A stretch of 24,521 nt of DNA from DASVLX01 sp035552275 (GCA_035552275.1 DASZLR010000223.1:1-24521); one strand, 5' to 3'; positions 6,819-14,728 are shown, numbered from the stretch's first letter. The notes: generated by a model not told the origin, from the sequence alone. Translations and numbers: made by a program.

Positions 6819-8717
6819 CTATCCGCCGATCAGCGGGACGGTGAGGCTGGACGCGGCGTTCGCGTTGCGCTGCACCTGGTAGCTCCCGCCCAGCAGGTTG
6901 AGCAGTTGGTCGGCGCGGGGTAGCAGCCGGGGCAGGTCCGAGGTGGCGATGGTGAGCCGCAGCCGGTGGCCGGCGGCGAGAGTGGCGAACATCGGCCGGA
7001 TCTGGATGTCGTAGCGGGTGACCGCGCCCGGCGTGACCGGCTGTGTCGACGCCCGGGTGAACGGGTGGTATGGCAACAGAATCCGTCCGTCCGATGTGGT
7101 CCAGGTGCGGGTTGGATCGGTCGCTCGCAGCGAACCCAGCAGCGAGCCGCCGGTCAGTTCGGTCGCGGTGCCGTCCGGCGCGACATCATCGAGCTGCGCC
7201 ACCCATTCGGTGTCCGTGGTGTTCGCGGTGGCGTAGATCGACGCGTCGATCGGGCCGGCCAGCGTTTCCTGGCTGGCCAGCGGCGGCGTGGTGTAGGTCA
7301 GCCGCAGCGGCGTTGACGTGCCGGGCAGCGGATCGGTGTTCGCGCACGGATCGGTCAGGCCGAAGAAACCGAGCGCGAACACGCCGAGGCCGGTCAGGAA
7401 CTGCTCGGTCTCGCGGTCGCACGGCAGTGCCGCGCCGGTGAACGGAATGGTGTCGGCGCCGTGACCGGTCGCTGGCGGCGCGGTGTTGAGGGTTCCGTTG
7501 TCGCCGAGGTAGTACGTGGTGGGAATCGCCTGTGGAGCGGGATAACCGGGCAGGTCGAAACGCCGGCCGCGCGGGTCGATGATGTGCAGCGGATCGGCGG
7601 TGTTGTCGATGCCGGTCGGCTCGTTCTTCAACCAGCGGTCGTACCAGGCCAGCGCCGTGGGCTCGACCACGGAGTTGTCGTAGTTCGTGTGGTAGTACGG
7701 CCCGACGAGCAGTTGGTAGCGCCCGGAAACCGGTTGGCCGGGCGCCATCGCGGCGGTCACCGGACGGCCGGCGGTCGCGTTCTGCAGGCCACTGAGGTCG
7801 GGCGGCTCGCCGGCCTGGAAGACGTCGTACTCACCGCCGACCAGATAGGCCGGCACCCCGTTGTCGACCACCCGCCGCAGCACGTTCACCGGGTCGCGGG
7901 CCTGCCAGTAGTCGCCGTCGTAGGCCTGGTCGCCGCCGGTCAGCATGCCGAGGGTCAGCGGCACGGCGTTGTTCGCGGTGGCGATGAGATGCTGGGTGAT
8001 CGGCGTGATCGCGCCGGTCGGATCGTCCAACGCCGGATCGGCGAGGTTGAGCGCGGTGACCCCGCCCAGGTACAGCGGATCGGATTCGGCGTTGACCATG
8101 CCGCCCTCGGTGGCGAGTTCCCGGTAGACGTCATTCGCCGTCATAATCGGGAAAATCGCTTTCAACGGACTGTCCGGGCCGATCGCCGCCGCGGCGAAAA
8201 GTTGGTCGATGCCGCCATACGAATCGCCGAACATGCCGACCGCGCCGGTGGAATTCGGCAACGTGGCCGCCCAGTCGATGACCCGCACGCTGTCCGCCGC
8301 CTCCTGCGGCTCCAGGATGTTCCACTGTCCGCCCGAAGCGCCGGTGCCGCGCACGTCGACCACGGCCATGATGTAGCCGCGCTGGACGTAGTACGGGTCG
8401 TAGTTGGCCGCCAGGCTGACCGGCGTCCCAGCCTGCGCCAACTCCTTGCCGTACGGCGTTTCGCCGACGATCACCGGGAACGGCCCGCTCGCCGGCTTGC
8501 CGGTCGCGGGATCGGTGGGGGAGTAGACATCCGCGCGCAGCACCGTTCCGTCGGCCATGGTGATCGGCAGGTTGACGGTCGCCGAGACGCCGTAGGCGGC
8601 CGCTTCCGGCGCCCATCCCGGAGCGGCGGACGCGGCCGCCGTTGGCGGGATGACCAGCGGGCCGGCGAATGCCAGCGTCGTGACCAGGACGGCGGTAACG
8701 GATCGACCGACTCGCAT
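6819..8717 (-). CDS. Secreted CocE/NonD-family (X-Pro dipeptidyl-peptidase-like) hydrolase
   Basis: This is an alpha/beta-hydrolase of the CocE/NonD, peptidase S15-like type; substrates in this group range from X-Pro peptides to esters. A signal peptide covers about residues 1-32 and ends in an Ala-rich cleavage region. The nucleophile is S166 in GDSYGG, with likely partners D298 (GGEYDVF) and H343 (GPYYHTN). The C-terminal third has the beta-sandwich lid/jelly-roll region typical of the family. The ATG at 8717 is preferred because GAGGAG (8727-8732) is 9 nt upstream; the in-frame ATG at 8723 would leave only 3 nt. The product is about 632 residues and lies alone on the minus strand. The natural substrate cannot be told from sequence. 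Confidence 0.9.
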   Translation of the reverse strand: MRVGRSVTAVLVTTLAFAGPLVIPPTAAASAAPGWAPEAAAYGVSATVNLPITMADGTVLRADVYSPTDPATGKPASGPFPVIVGETPYGKELAQAGTPVSLAANYDPYYVQRGYIMAVVDVRGTGASGGQWNILEPQEAADSVRVIDWAATLPNSTGAVGMFGDSYGGIDQLFAAAAIGPDSPLKAIFPIMTANDVYRELATEGGMVNAESDPLYLGGVTALNLADPALDDPTGAITPITQHLIATANNAVPLTLGMLTGGDQAYDGDYWQARDPVNVLRRVVDNGVPAYLVGGEYDVFQAGEPPDLSGLQNATAGRPVTAAMAPGQPVSGRYQLLVGPYYHTNYDNSVVEPTALAWYDRWLKNEPTGIDNTADPLHIIDPRGRRFDLPGYPAPQAIPTTYYLGDNGTLNTAPPATGHGADTIPFTGAALPCDRETEQFLTGLGVFALGFFGLTDPCANTDPLPGTSTPLRLTYTTPPLASQETLAGPIDASIYATANTTDTEWVAQLDDVAPDGTATELTGGSLLGSLRATDPTRTWTTSDGRILLPYHPFTRASTQPVTPGAVTRYDIQIRPMFATLAAGHRLRLTIATSDLPRLLPRADQLLNLLGGSYQVQRNANAASSLTVPLIGG

Positions 8718-8779
8718 GTCCATGGACTCCTCGCCGTTGACAGCCGCGGTAACCGATCAGCCTATTCGGTCATCGGCCG

Positions 8780-8808
8780 AAAAACGATGGCATTTGTCAG
8801 GAAATGCC
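8780..8808 (-). terminator. Intrinsic terminator of the small membrane-protein gene
   Basis: On the minus strand GGCATTT and AAATGCC form a perfect 7-bp stem around a 6-nt loop (8789-8808). It is followed by ATCG and a run of five T (8780-8784 on the complementary strand). It lies about 95 nt past the stop of the gene ending at 8903 and before the hydrolase gene start, so the two minus-strand genes are separate transcription units. Confidence 0.75.
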
Positions 8809-8902
8809 GATCAGCCTGGCGAGGAAATCGAAAAGGATCTCGGTCAGCCGGTTGGAGCCGGTGCGGCCACCGAACCGGCGCGATCGGCGGTCTGTGCGTC
8901 CG

Positions 8903-9556
8903 TCATGCCGCCGAGTCATCCGGCAGGCCGGCCGCCCACTGCTCGGGCGCGTGCCGTCGCACCGCCGCCGCGGCAGCGGCGGCGTCGGCCGCCGACAGGA
9001 GTTGGAAGGTCAGCCACAGCTTCGGTCCGTCCGGCTCGTCCTCGCGGACGATGGTCGCCCGGTCGGCCAACACCGGCCGGCCGCGGATGGTCTCCTCACC
9101 GACTGGGCAGAGTTGCAGCGACGGAGTGCGTGGCGCGCTGGACCGCAGGCCGCGGATGAACACCGGAGTCACCATCCGGGCCACCCCGAGCTCAGCCCAG
9201 GGAATGGTGACCAGCCGGTCGCCGTCCCGCCACCACACGCCCTCGGCGTCGAACGCGACCCCGTGCCGGGTGCGCGCCACCCGCACCGCCGCCACCACCA
9301 GCGCCGCCACCACGACCAGGAACAGCAGGGCGAACGCGGCGGCGGTGATCCGCAGGCCCGGGATGCCGGGATGTCGGGTGGCGAACAGCGCGCCGGTGGC
9401 CGCGTAGATCACCGCGATGGCCGCGCTGGCCACGAAGAACAACGCGGTGCAGAGCACGCAGCCGAACGCGGCCCGGCTCGGGCGGAGCAGTGGCAGCACC
9501 ACGGCGTCCGGTGCCGGACCCTCGGCCAGGTCGGCGAACGGTGACACGCTGTCCAT
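8903..9556 (-). CDS. Two-span membrane protein with PH-like C-terminal domain
   Basis: The 217-residue protein has a short N-terminal tail, two membrane spans (about 28-58 and 68-94) and a soluble C-terminal region. That region begins with GVAFDAEGVWWRDGDRLVTIPW, a pattern seen in bacterial PH-like (bPH) domains, where 'the gene product acts at the membrane' is all that is usually known. An Ala-rich helix lies near 189-199. An open frame extends upstream to 9844, but the extra residues look non-coding. The ATG at 9556 has AGGG about 8 nt upstream and a TAGGGT hexamer spaced so that the transcript could be almost leaderless. Function unknown. Confidence 0.75.
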   Translation of the reverse strand: MDSVSPFADLAEGPAPDAVVLPLLRPSRAAFGCVLCTALFFVASAAIAVIYAATGALFATRHPGIPGLRITAAAFALLFLVVVAALVVAAVRVARTRHGVAFDAEGVWWRDGDRLVTIPWAELGVARMVTPVFIRGLRSSAPRTPSLQLCPVGEETIRGRPVLADRATIVREDEPDGPKLWLTFQLLSAADAAAAAAAVRRHAPEQWAAGLPDDSAA

Positions 9557-9835
9557 CCGCGACACCCTAATGCCCCAGGCGTAGCGCCGTTCTACCGACA
9601 GCACCGCGCCAGTCCCGTCGGTTGGACTCGACTGACTGCAACGAACGCTCCACGGCCATTCCGCCAATTGGTTGAACCTTGCTGCCCCGGCTTGCGTCAC
9701 AAGTAATTGTTCGGGACAGTGCAAGTTACGCCCTGCATGCCGCGATCGGAGGCTGCCCTGTCGGGTCCACGGCCAGCCAACCGCGTCGACCGTGTGGATT
9801 CGCTTTCTGCGGAAATAATTCTTGGAGGTGGGTAA

Positions 9836-10135
9836 ATGGCCCACAAGGTCTGGTCCGCCGATCCGAACGCGTCCTTGACTCGTCGGCTGGGAATTGCACC
9901 TCAGGAACCGGGCAGCGGGCGCGGTGGTGGCGATGACGTCGCATCCGGCGACGACAACGGGTGCCCGGATATCTGGGAGCTGTCCAATGGGGATGTAGCT
10001 GTCATCGGGTGCGACCTCACCGATTCCTATCAGTCGCGGTTACCTGACGGAGTGAGTATCGGGTCGAATGAGAGGTTGGTTGTCATCCCACGCGGGATGA
10101 TCATCGCGGCGAAAGTGGATATACCTGATGCGTGA
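9836..10135 (+). CDS. Small hypothetical protein paired with a DUF6879-type gene
   Basis: The 99-residue protein has a variable, Gly/Asp-rich N-terminal half. The compact C-terminal half (about 43-99, from CPDIWELSNGDVAVIG to the final VDIPDA) is predicted mostly beta. No membrane span or signal peptide is seen. GGAGG lies 7 nt before the ATG, a strong site. The last 8 nt overlap the next gene, so both are probably made together in related amounts. Similar small proteins sit before DUF6879-type genes in other actinomycetes, as far as I recall, but their role is unknown. Base composition is slightly less GC-biased than in the flanking core genes. Confidence 0.75.
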   Translation: MAHKVWSADPNASLTRRLGIAPQEPGSGRGGGDDVASGDDNGCPDIWELSNGDVAVIGCDLTDSYQSRLPDGVSIGSNERLVVIPRGMIIAAKVDIPDA

Positions 10136-10763
10136 AGTCCTCGATGGACAGTCGGACGACCGGTTGGTGGGTAAGCCCTACTTCGATGACTTTGAGAAGT
10201 ACTTCTGGGACATCGGGCAGCCGGGATTCTGGAAGCTGGAACGGCTGCAGACGTTTCAGGAGCCGCGCAGCGAGAGCTGGCTCGCGTACGCCAGGGGTGA
10301 CTGGGAAGAGTCGCTGCGGCTGCACGAAGCGCGGCGCCCCAGTATTGTCGAGTACTATCGGAAGATCGCCGACCACGGTTTCCAGACCAGACGGGTACGA
10401 GTGGTGGAGAAGCCGCTCACGCCGTACCTGCAATGGGAATTTCAGCTGCTCAGGATCCGGGACCAGCTCGGCGGAAAGGTTCGCGTGGTGAGCGCCGAGC
10501 AGGTCGCGCGATTCGAGACCGATGGTCCGCTGCCCGAGATCAACGTGCTGGGCGCCGAGGTCATGTACCGGCTGTGTTACGACGAGAACGGGTCGCAAGA
10601 AGGCGGCATTCGATTCACCGATCCCGACCTGATCGCGCACTGGCGAAAATTCATTCAGGATCTCTATTCCGTCGGCGAGGATCTGGAGGAATTCTTCCAA
10701 CGCGAGGTGGCGACGCTGGAACCGCCACGGAGGGTGGCTGATGCGTCCCGATCGGCCAGCTGA
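10128..10763 (+). CDS. DUF6879-like protein
   Basis: The 211-residue soluble protein shows the hallmark of the actinomycete DUF6879 group: a central RRVRVVEKPLTPYLQWEF (88-105) preceded by an aromatic-rich N-terminal region (F19, F22, Y25, F26, W35) and a GDWEESLRLHEA helix (57-68). Proteins of this group often lie beside XRE/DUF397-type regulators, and their biochemical role is not established. The ATG overlaps the preceding gene by 8 nt. An acidic stretch (EDLEEFFQRE) lies near the C terminus. A TPR gene remnant follows directly, which suggests a regulator gene once stood here. The family call rests on motif memory, not on a search. Confidence 0.75.
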   Translation: MREVLDGQSDDRLVGKPYFDDFEKYFWDIGQPGFWKLERLQTFQEPRSESWLAYARGDWEESLRLHEARRPSIVEYYRKIADHGFQTRRVRVVEKPLTPYLQWEFQLLRIRDQLGGKVRVVSAEQVARFETDGPLPEINVLGAEVMYRLCYDENGSQEGGIRFTDPDLIAHWRKFIQDLYSVGEDLEEFFQREVATLEPPRRVADASRSAS

Positions 10764-10789
10764 TCCCGACGACGATTCCTCGCCGGGAA

Positions 10790-11032
10790 CTCGGCCGGTC
10801 CGACGAGGCCGCCCAGTTTCACCGGCTCGCCGTGCTGATCCATCGGGAGCTGGGCGACCAGTGGGCGTTGGCGATCTCGTTGGCGAACCTGGCCACCGCG
10901 CTCCAGGACACCGGCGAGCCCGACGACGCCCGTTCGTACTGGCGCGAGGCGATGGCGGCGCTGGCGGACTTCGACGATCCACGAGCGGCCCGTATGCGGG
11001 CGCGGCTCAGTGCGCGGTTATCGGCCCGCTGA
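10790..11032 (+). pseudogene. Remnant of a tetratricopeptide-repeat protein gene
   Basis: The frame reads from an LGRSDEAAQFHRLAV unit through RELGDQWALAISLANLATALQDTGEPDDA to a RAARMRARLSA tail before a stop. This matches the last two TPR units at the C terminus of actinomycete TPR regulators (SARP/NB-ARC type). The frame opens only at the TGA at 10739-10741, has no credible start, and lacks any DNA-binding or ATPase part. A GTG at 10832 could start a 66-residue peptide, but it would cut a TPR unit. I read it as the surviving 3' end of a deleted gene. Confidence 0.65.
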
Positions 11033-11160
11033 GATACATCGGGGTGGCACATTATCGGCCGCCAACCTTTTCTGTGTTCGAGCCATTCTTTTGGTATCGG
11101 CCCCACCAGTGGCGATCGCCGGCCGTGTCGTCTCATCTGCTGCCATCACCCATAGGCATG

Positions 11161-11193
11161 TTGACAACGGAGTGGATCACCGGGAAATATCCT
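11161..11193 (+). promoter_or_regulatory. Promoter of the leader-peptide transcript
   Basis: TTGACA at 11161-11166 is a perfect -35 hexamer. AAATAT at 11185-11190 follows with an 18-nt spacer; an alternative -10 is TATCCT at 11188-11193 with 21 nt. Both place the transcript start within a few bases of the ATG at 11199, so the small ORF would be leaderless or nearly so. Confidence 0.55.
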
Positions 11194-11198
11194 TGGGT

Positions 11199-11288
11199 AT
11201 GCCCCGCCCACTGCGCCTGGTAACGCGTCGATACGTCGACCTGCGGTTGCAGGCGAGTGCGGCCTGTCCGCCGATGATTTCGGCATAG
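11199..11288 (+). CDS. Putative regulatory leader peptide (cysteine-attenuator type)
   Basis: This 29-codon ORF encodes a peptide with TRRYVDL (9-15) and ASAAC (19-23), a single Cys at codon 23, then PP. Actinobacteria carry many short upstream ORFs with an RR-x-VDL...SA-x-C pattern, annotated as putative leader peptides and often found before sulfur uptake or assimilation genes. In mycobacteria, Cys-rich leaderless uORFs act as cysteine-responsive attenuators. Here no ribosome binding site precedes the ATG, fitting leaderless translation from the promoter at 11161. A 5-bp hairpin (11240-11253) lies inside the ORF, and another (11270-11284), followed by TTTT, overlaps its end. It is 186 nt before the transglycosylase gene and would be missed by usual gene callers. 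Confidence 0.6.
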   Translation: MPRPLRLVTRRYVDLRLQASAACPPMISA

Positions 11289-11292
11289 TTTT
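11270..11292 (+). promoter_or_regulatory. Weak terminator-like hairpin at the end of the leader ORF
   Basis: GCCGA and TCGGC form a 5-bp stem with a 5-nt loop (11270-11284). The TAG stop (11286-11288) and TTTT (11289-11292) follow. A ribosome paused at the TGT codon (11265-11267) would sit on this hairpin, as expected for an attenuator. The stem is short, so this is tentative. Confidence 0.35.
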
Positions 11293-11337
11293 CGACATTC
11301 ACCGTATCTGAGCTGGCCTGTTGCCGTGTCGAATCGA

Positions 11338-11425
11338 GCGCGACGCCTCGCGCGCCAGCAGACTCCGCCGGCAGCCCCGCGGCCGGCGGTGGCGGTGTGC
11401 CCGGCCGGTGGGGTCGGGCACACCG
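11338..11425 (+). promoter_or_regulatory. Three tandem hairpins in the transglycosylase leader
   Basis: Three perfect stems follow each other: GCGCGA/TCGCGC (11338-11353, loop 4), CCGCCGGC/GCCGGCGG (11365-11389, loop 9) and CGGTGTGCCCG/CGGGCACACCG (11393-11425, loop 11). The last has 11 bp. They lie between the leader ORF and the ribosome binding site at 11463-11470. No T-run follows the third stem. Together they suggest a structured 5' leader, possibly antiterminator/terminator alternatives. I could not match it to a known riboswitch. Confidence 0.55.
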
Positions 11426-11474
11426 TGGCGTCCCATCGGCGCGATCCGTTGGCTCCCGCTGTGGAAGGAAATCC

Positions 11475-12605
11475 ATGTCCCACAACAACAGCCGCCATCG
11501 AGCCCGGCTCGTTCCGGCGCTGCTGGCCGGCTCGCTCGCGCTGACCTACGCAACCGGACCGTGGGGTGCCGGGTCCCGGGCCGCCGCCGATCCGACCGGT
11601 GACAACCGACACGGTCCGGTGTGGACCGGCGCCGCCGGCCTGTCCCACGATCTTGCTTCGCCAGCGGTGACCAGCCGGCCAACGGCGATCTCACCGGCCG
11701 CGCCGCAGGATTCACCAACGCAGCCTGCGGCTGAGCTGGGTATTCCGGGCGTGGCGCTGGACGCCTACCGGCGGGCCGCCGCCGACGCCGCTCGCCGCGC
11801 GCCCGGCTGTCACCTGGGATGGCAGTTGCTCGCGGCCATCGGCAAGGTCGAATCCGACCATGCCGAACAGGGCGCGGTGGACGCCGACGGCACCGCGATC
11901 CGCCCCATCTACGGCCCGGAACTTGACGGCCAGAACGGTTACGCCGCCATCCCCAGTGACGTCCCCGGCGACCAGTCCGCCGCGTTCAACGGCAGCGCCG
12001 CCTGGGCGCGGGCGGTTGGACCGATGCAGTTCATCCCGTCCACATGGCACAACTGGGCGGTCAGTGCGGACGGGACCGCCGGGGCCGACCCGGAGAACAT
12101 CTACGACGCCACCGAGACCGCGGCCGGCTACCTGTGCGCGGACGGCCGCGACCTGTCCACTCCGGACGGCCTGCGCTCGGCGATCCTCAGCTACAACGAC
12201 TCGGCGCCTTACCTCGCGACCGTCCTGGAGTGGGATCAGGCGTACTCGACCGGCGTCGTCGCCGTTCCCGATGCGACCGGCGGACCGGACTTCCCGGCCA
12301 TTGAGGACGCCGCCGCCGTCCAGCCCGCGCCGACAACACCGGCCCAGCAACCGATCGCGCCACCGCCACCGCGCCCGCCCGCTCCGCCGGCCCCGCCCGC
12401 TCCGCCTGCCCCACCGGCTCCGCCGACCGGGCGAGGGCCCACGCCGCCATCGACCCAGCCGCCCGCCCAGCCACCGAATCCGGTCACGGTGCTGGTCACC
12501 GGCGTGACCAACCTGGTTGGACAGACGGTCGGAAAAGTGTCGCTCAACGAGCCAGTTCGAATCCTGGGACAGGTTGACCGTTTGCTGGGAGTTCTGCCAG
12601 GCTGA
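11475..12605 (+). CDS. Secreted lytic transglycosylase with proline-rich tail
   Basis: It is likely to cleave the glycan strands of peptidoglycan outside the cell. The 376-residue product has an N-terminal signal region (about 1-38) and a linker. The SLT/MltB-like domain (about 90-255) has catalytic E126 in AIGKVESDH, then AVGPMQFIPSTW (180-191), ENIYDATETAAGYLC and AILSYNDSAPY. A repetitive Pro/Ala segment (about 296-335, APP repeats) leads to a hydrophobic 40-residue end (337-376). The ATG at 11475 is preceded by AAGGA; an in-frame GTG at 11397 is rejected because it falls inside the hairpin and lacks the signal peptide start. Its leader places it under possible cysteine control, unusual for a cell-wall enzyme. 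A 248-bp gap without a clear terminator leads to the SBP56 gene. Confidence 0.9.
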   Translation: MSHNNSRHRARLVPALLAGSLALTYATGPWGAGSRAAADPTGDNRHGPVWTGAAGLSHDLASPAVTSRPTAISPAAPQDSPTQPAAELGIPGVALDAYRRAAADAARRAPGCHLGWQLLAAIGKVESDHAEQGAVDADGTAIRPIYGPELDGQNGYAAIPSDVPGDQSAAFNGSAAWARAVGPMQFIPSTWHNWAVSADGTAGADPENIYDATETAAGYLCADGRDLSTPDGLRSAILSYNDSAPYLATVLEWDQAYSTGVVAVPDATGGPDFPAIEDAAAVQPAPTTPAQQPIAPPPPRPPAPPAPPAPPAPPAPPTGRGPTPPSTQPPAQPPNPVTVLVTGVTNLVGQTVGKVSLNEPVRILGQVDRLLGVLPG

Positions 12606-12853
12606 TCATCGTGCGAATGACATTAGTTCGGGGTTCGAGACAGTTCGGTTCTGACACACCGGTTCGGTAGCCAGCTCCATCCTATCGCCGGGGAAACTTC
12701 CACCCACCACGTGTACGGCGCTATTTGTCGTGCGCGTCGAAGTTCCACCGGTTTTTGGTCAATCGCGGTATTTCGCGGGGACGTCGCGTCCACAATCGGT
12801 ACGGCGTAGTTGATGAGTTTATTGGATACGTCCCTGGACGGTATGGAGTGTCA

Positions 12854-14695
12854 ATGAGGTTCATATCCTCGCGATGGCGAAGGGTGTCACTGCTGTCCGC
12901 GGCGGCCGTTGTCGCGATCGGCGTGGTCACGTTCCCGGTCGGGCAGGCCAGCGCGTACGCCGATGTGCAGGTGGTCACCGACCATGTGAAGGGCACCGAC
13001 GGCAACGACTACTGGGTGCAGAACCACCTGGTGCAAAGCGATCTGCGGGCCGAGGCCGCGCAGGGCTCGGGCAGCGCCCGCAAGGAGTGGCTGCTGGTCT
13101 GGGCCGGTGACGAGAACGTGGCGGACACCGCCGTGGGCGATGTCAACAACCTCCCCGGAACCCTCAGTGGTGGGCTGGGCACGGTGCGCAACGCGCTGCC
13201 CGGTCCGGACTTCCTGGCGGTCATCGACGCCACAAAGGGCTCGCCGACCTACGGCAAGGTCGTCAACACCGCGACCGTCGGCCCGCTGGTGGAGAACGAG
13301 CCGCACCACATGGAATACGCGTGGCACAAGGGCGACACCATCTTCGCCGGCGGCCTGTACAGCGCGGCCACCTACGCGTTCGACGCCACCCAGTTGCCCG
13401 CGCTGCGGTTGAAGGGCATCAGCCTGCCCACCCAGACACTCGGTGGCTCGGTGCCGGACGCCTTCTGGGTGCTCAAGGACGGCACGGCCTACGGCACCTA
13501 CATGGGTGGTCCGGTGGTGCCCGGCCCGTACCGGTACGACGACGGCTCAATCGCGGTCGGCAACGGCTTCGCCGGCACGCCGGGCGAGATCGTCCACTTT
13601 GACCAGAACGGCAAGGTGCTGTCCCAGTCACCGGCCGCGACACCGCAGGGCGACGATCCGAAAATCTGCGACGACCTACCGGATCTGGGCCAACCATCCT
13701 GCGCGAACCCACACGGAATCCAGGCCCGCGAGGACCTGAACACGCTGGTCACCAGCGACTACGCCGAACCTCGGGACATTATTCTCAACCCGATCAAAGC
13801 CCCGTCGCCGTACCTGCGCCGGCCGACCGTCCGCATCTTCGACATCTCCGACCGCAACCACCCGAAGCTGCGCGCGGTGTCCTACCTGCCGGAGGGTCCT
13901 CGGTCCAGCGCGTCCGATCCGCTGCACGACGAGAACCGGGCGGCGATGGAAACCACGGTGACCAACCTGCCGGGCCACAAGGGCGCGTTCGCCGAGACCA
14001 TGGCCGGCGGGGCGGTCTTCTACACGCCGGACATCACCTCGCCAAAGCCCGTCTGGCGGGAGATCTTCGACGACGGCACCGCGCTGAACAAGCTGTATCC
14101 CGGCAACGGGGCCAACGGCGCCAGCTCCAATGGCGGTTGGCTGCAAACCAGCCCGGACGACCACTACCTCTATCACTCGCTGATCGGCCGGCCCAAGGGC
14201 ACGCTCGGGCCGAGCGACCCGGGCACCACGGGCGGCGTCTACCGGCTGGACATCTCCAAGTTGCTGTCCGACGGGGGCAACTACAACTGCGACGTCACCA
14301 CGCTCGCCAAGGCGCGCGACGGCGGCGGTGGCGACTGCCCGGCGCTGGCCGGCTTCTCGGCGATCAATCCGGGGCAGTCGGGCCAGGGTCCGCACTGGGG
14401 TGCGCTGGACAACTTCCAGCTCGGCTCGGACGGCTACTACCACGAGACCGACCAACCCAGTCGGCTCGCGGTGTCGGACTACTTCGTCGCGCGCACCGGC
14501 CTGGACGGCGACCACAAGGTGTGGCTGGTCAATGTCAACCCGGACGGCAGTTTCTCGGTGGACAACTCGTTCCGGGACGAGATCACCGGTCAACCCGGCG
14601 TGGACTTCAACCGAACGTCCTGGCCGCACGGCGACTTCGGTAACGCCAAACCACATTCCGAGCTGTTCGTGGTGGCGGATTCGGATGTCAAGTAG
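12854..14695 (+). CDS. Secreted SBP56-family protein, candidate methanethiol oxidase
   Basis: SBP56/SELENBP1-family enzymes include bacterial copper-dependent methanethiol oxidase, which turns methanethiol, O2 and water into formaldehyde, sulfide and peroxide. The 613-residue product has a signal peptide with an RR pair (WRRVSLL, 8-14) and likely cleavage near 36, so it acts outside the membrane. Family features are EPHHMEYAW (149-157), CANPHGIQAREDLNTLVTSDYAEP (from C283), RPTVRIFDISDRN, HKGAFAETMAGGAVFY (375-390), a TSPDDHYLY blade and the final SWPHGDFG. Candidate metal ligands are H151, H152 and H287. The ATG has GGAG 5 nt upstream; a longer frame upstream lacks coding character. It is followed by a CopD-like and a YeeE/YedE gene. 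Substrate is inferred; a selenium-related role is possible. Confidence 0.8.
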   Translation: MRFISSRWRRVSLLSAAAVVAIGVVTFPVGQASAYADVQVVTDHVKGTDGNDYWVQNHLVQSDLRAEAAQGSGSARKEWLLVWAGDENVADTAVGDVNNLPGTLSGGLGTVRNALPGPDFLAVIDATKGSPTYGKVVNTATVGPLVENEPHHMEYAWHKGDTIFAGGLYSAATYAFDATQLPALRLKGISLPTQTLGGSVPDAFWVLKDGTAYGTYMGGPVVPGPYRYDDGSIAVGNGFAGTPGEIVHFDQNGKVLSQSPAATPQGDDPKICDDLPDLGQPSCANPHGIQAREDLNTLVTSDYAEPRDIILNPIKAPSPYLRRPTVRIFDISDRNHPKLRAVSYLPEGPRSSASDPLHDENRAAMETTVTNLPGHKGAFAETMAGGAVFYTPDITSPKPVWREIFDDGTALNKLYPGNGANGASSNGGWLQTSPDDHYLYHSLIGRPKGTLGPSDPGTTGGVYRLDISKLLSDGGNYNCDVTTLAKARDGGGGDCPALAGFSAINPGQSGQGPHWGALDNFQLGSDGYYHETDQPSRLAVSDYFVARTGLDGDHKVWLVNVNPDGSFSVDNSFRDEITGQPGVDFNRTSWPHGDFGNAKPHSELFVVADSDVK

Positions 14696-14728
14696 CCGCG
14701 TGAAGTAGCCAGGTCAAGTAGGCACGGG
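14690..14728 (+). repeat. Three 13-bp tandem repeats at the stop codon
   Basis: AAGTAG occurs at 14690, 14703 and 14716, exactly 13 bp apart, within units beginning AAGTAGCC or AAGTAGGC. The first TAG is the stop of the SBP56 gene. Because 13 is not a multiple of three, the three TAG triplets fall in all three forward frames. The last unit runs into the following hairpin. Confidence 0.7.

Noticed and set aside
7461..9407. 648-codon plus-strand frame opposite the hydrolase gene
   Set aside because: Arg/Gly/Val-rich shadow. The minus strand has a signal peptide, catalytic triad and ribosome binding site.
11289..11474. c-di-AMP (ydaO-type) riboswitch before the cell-wall enzyme
   Set aside because: Such switches often precede wall hydrolases in actinobacteria, but I could not find the conserved core motifs.
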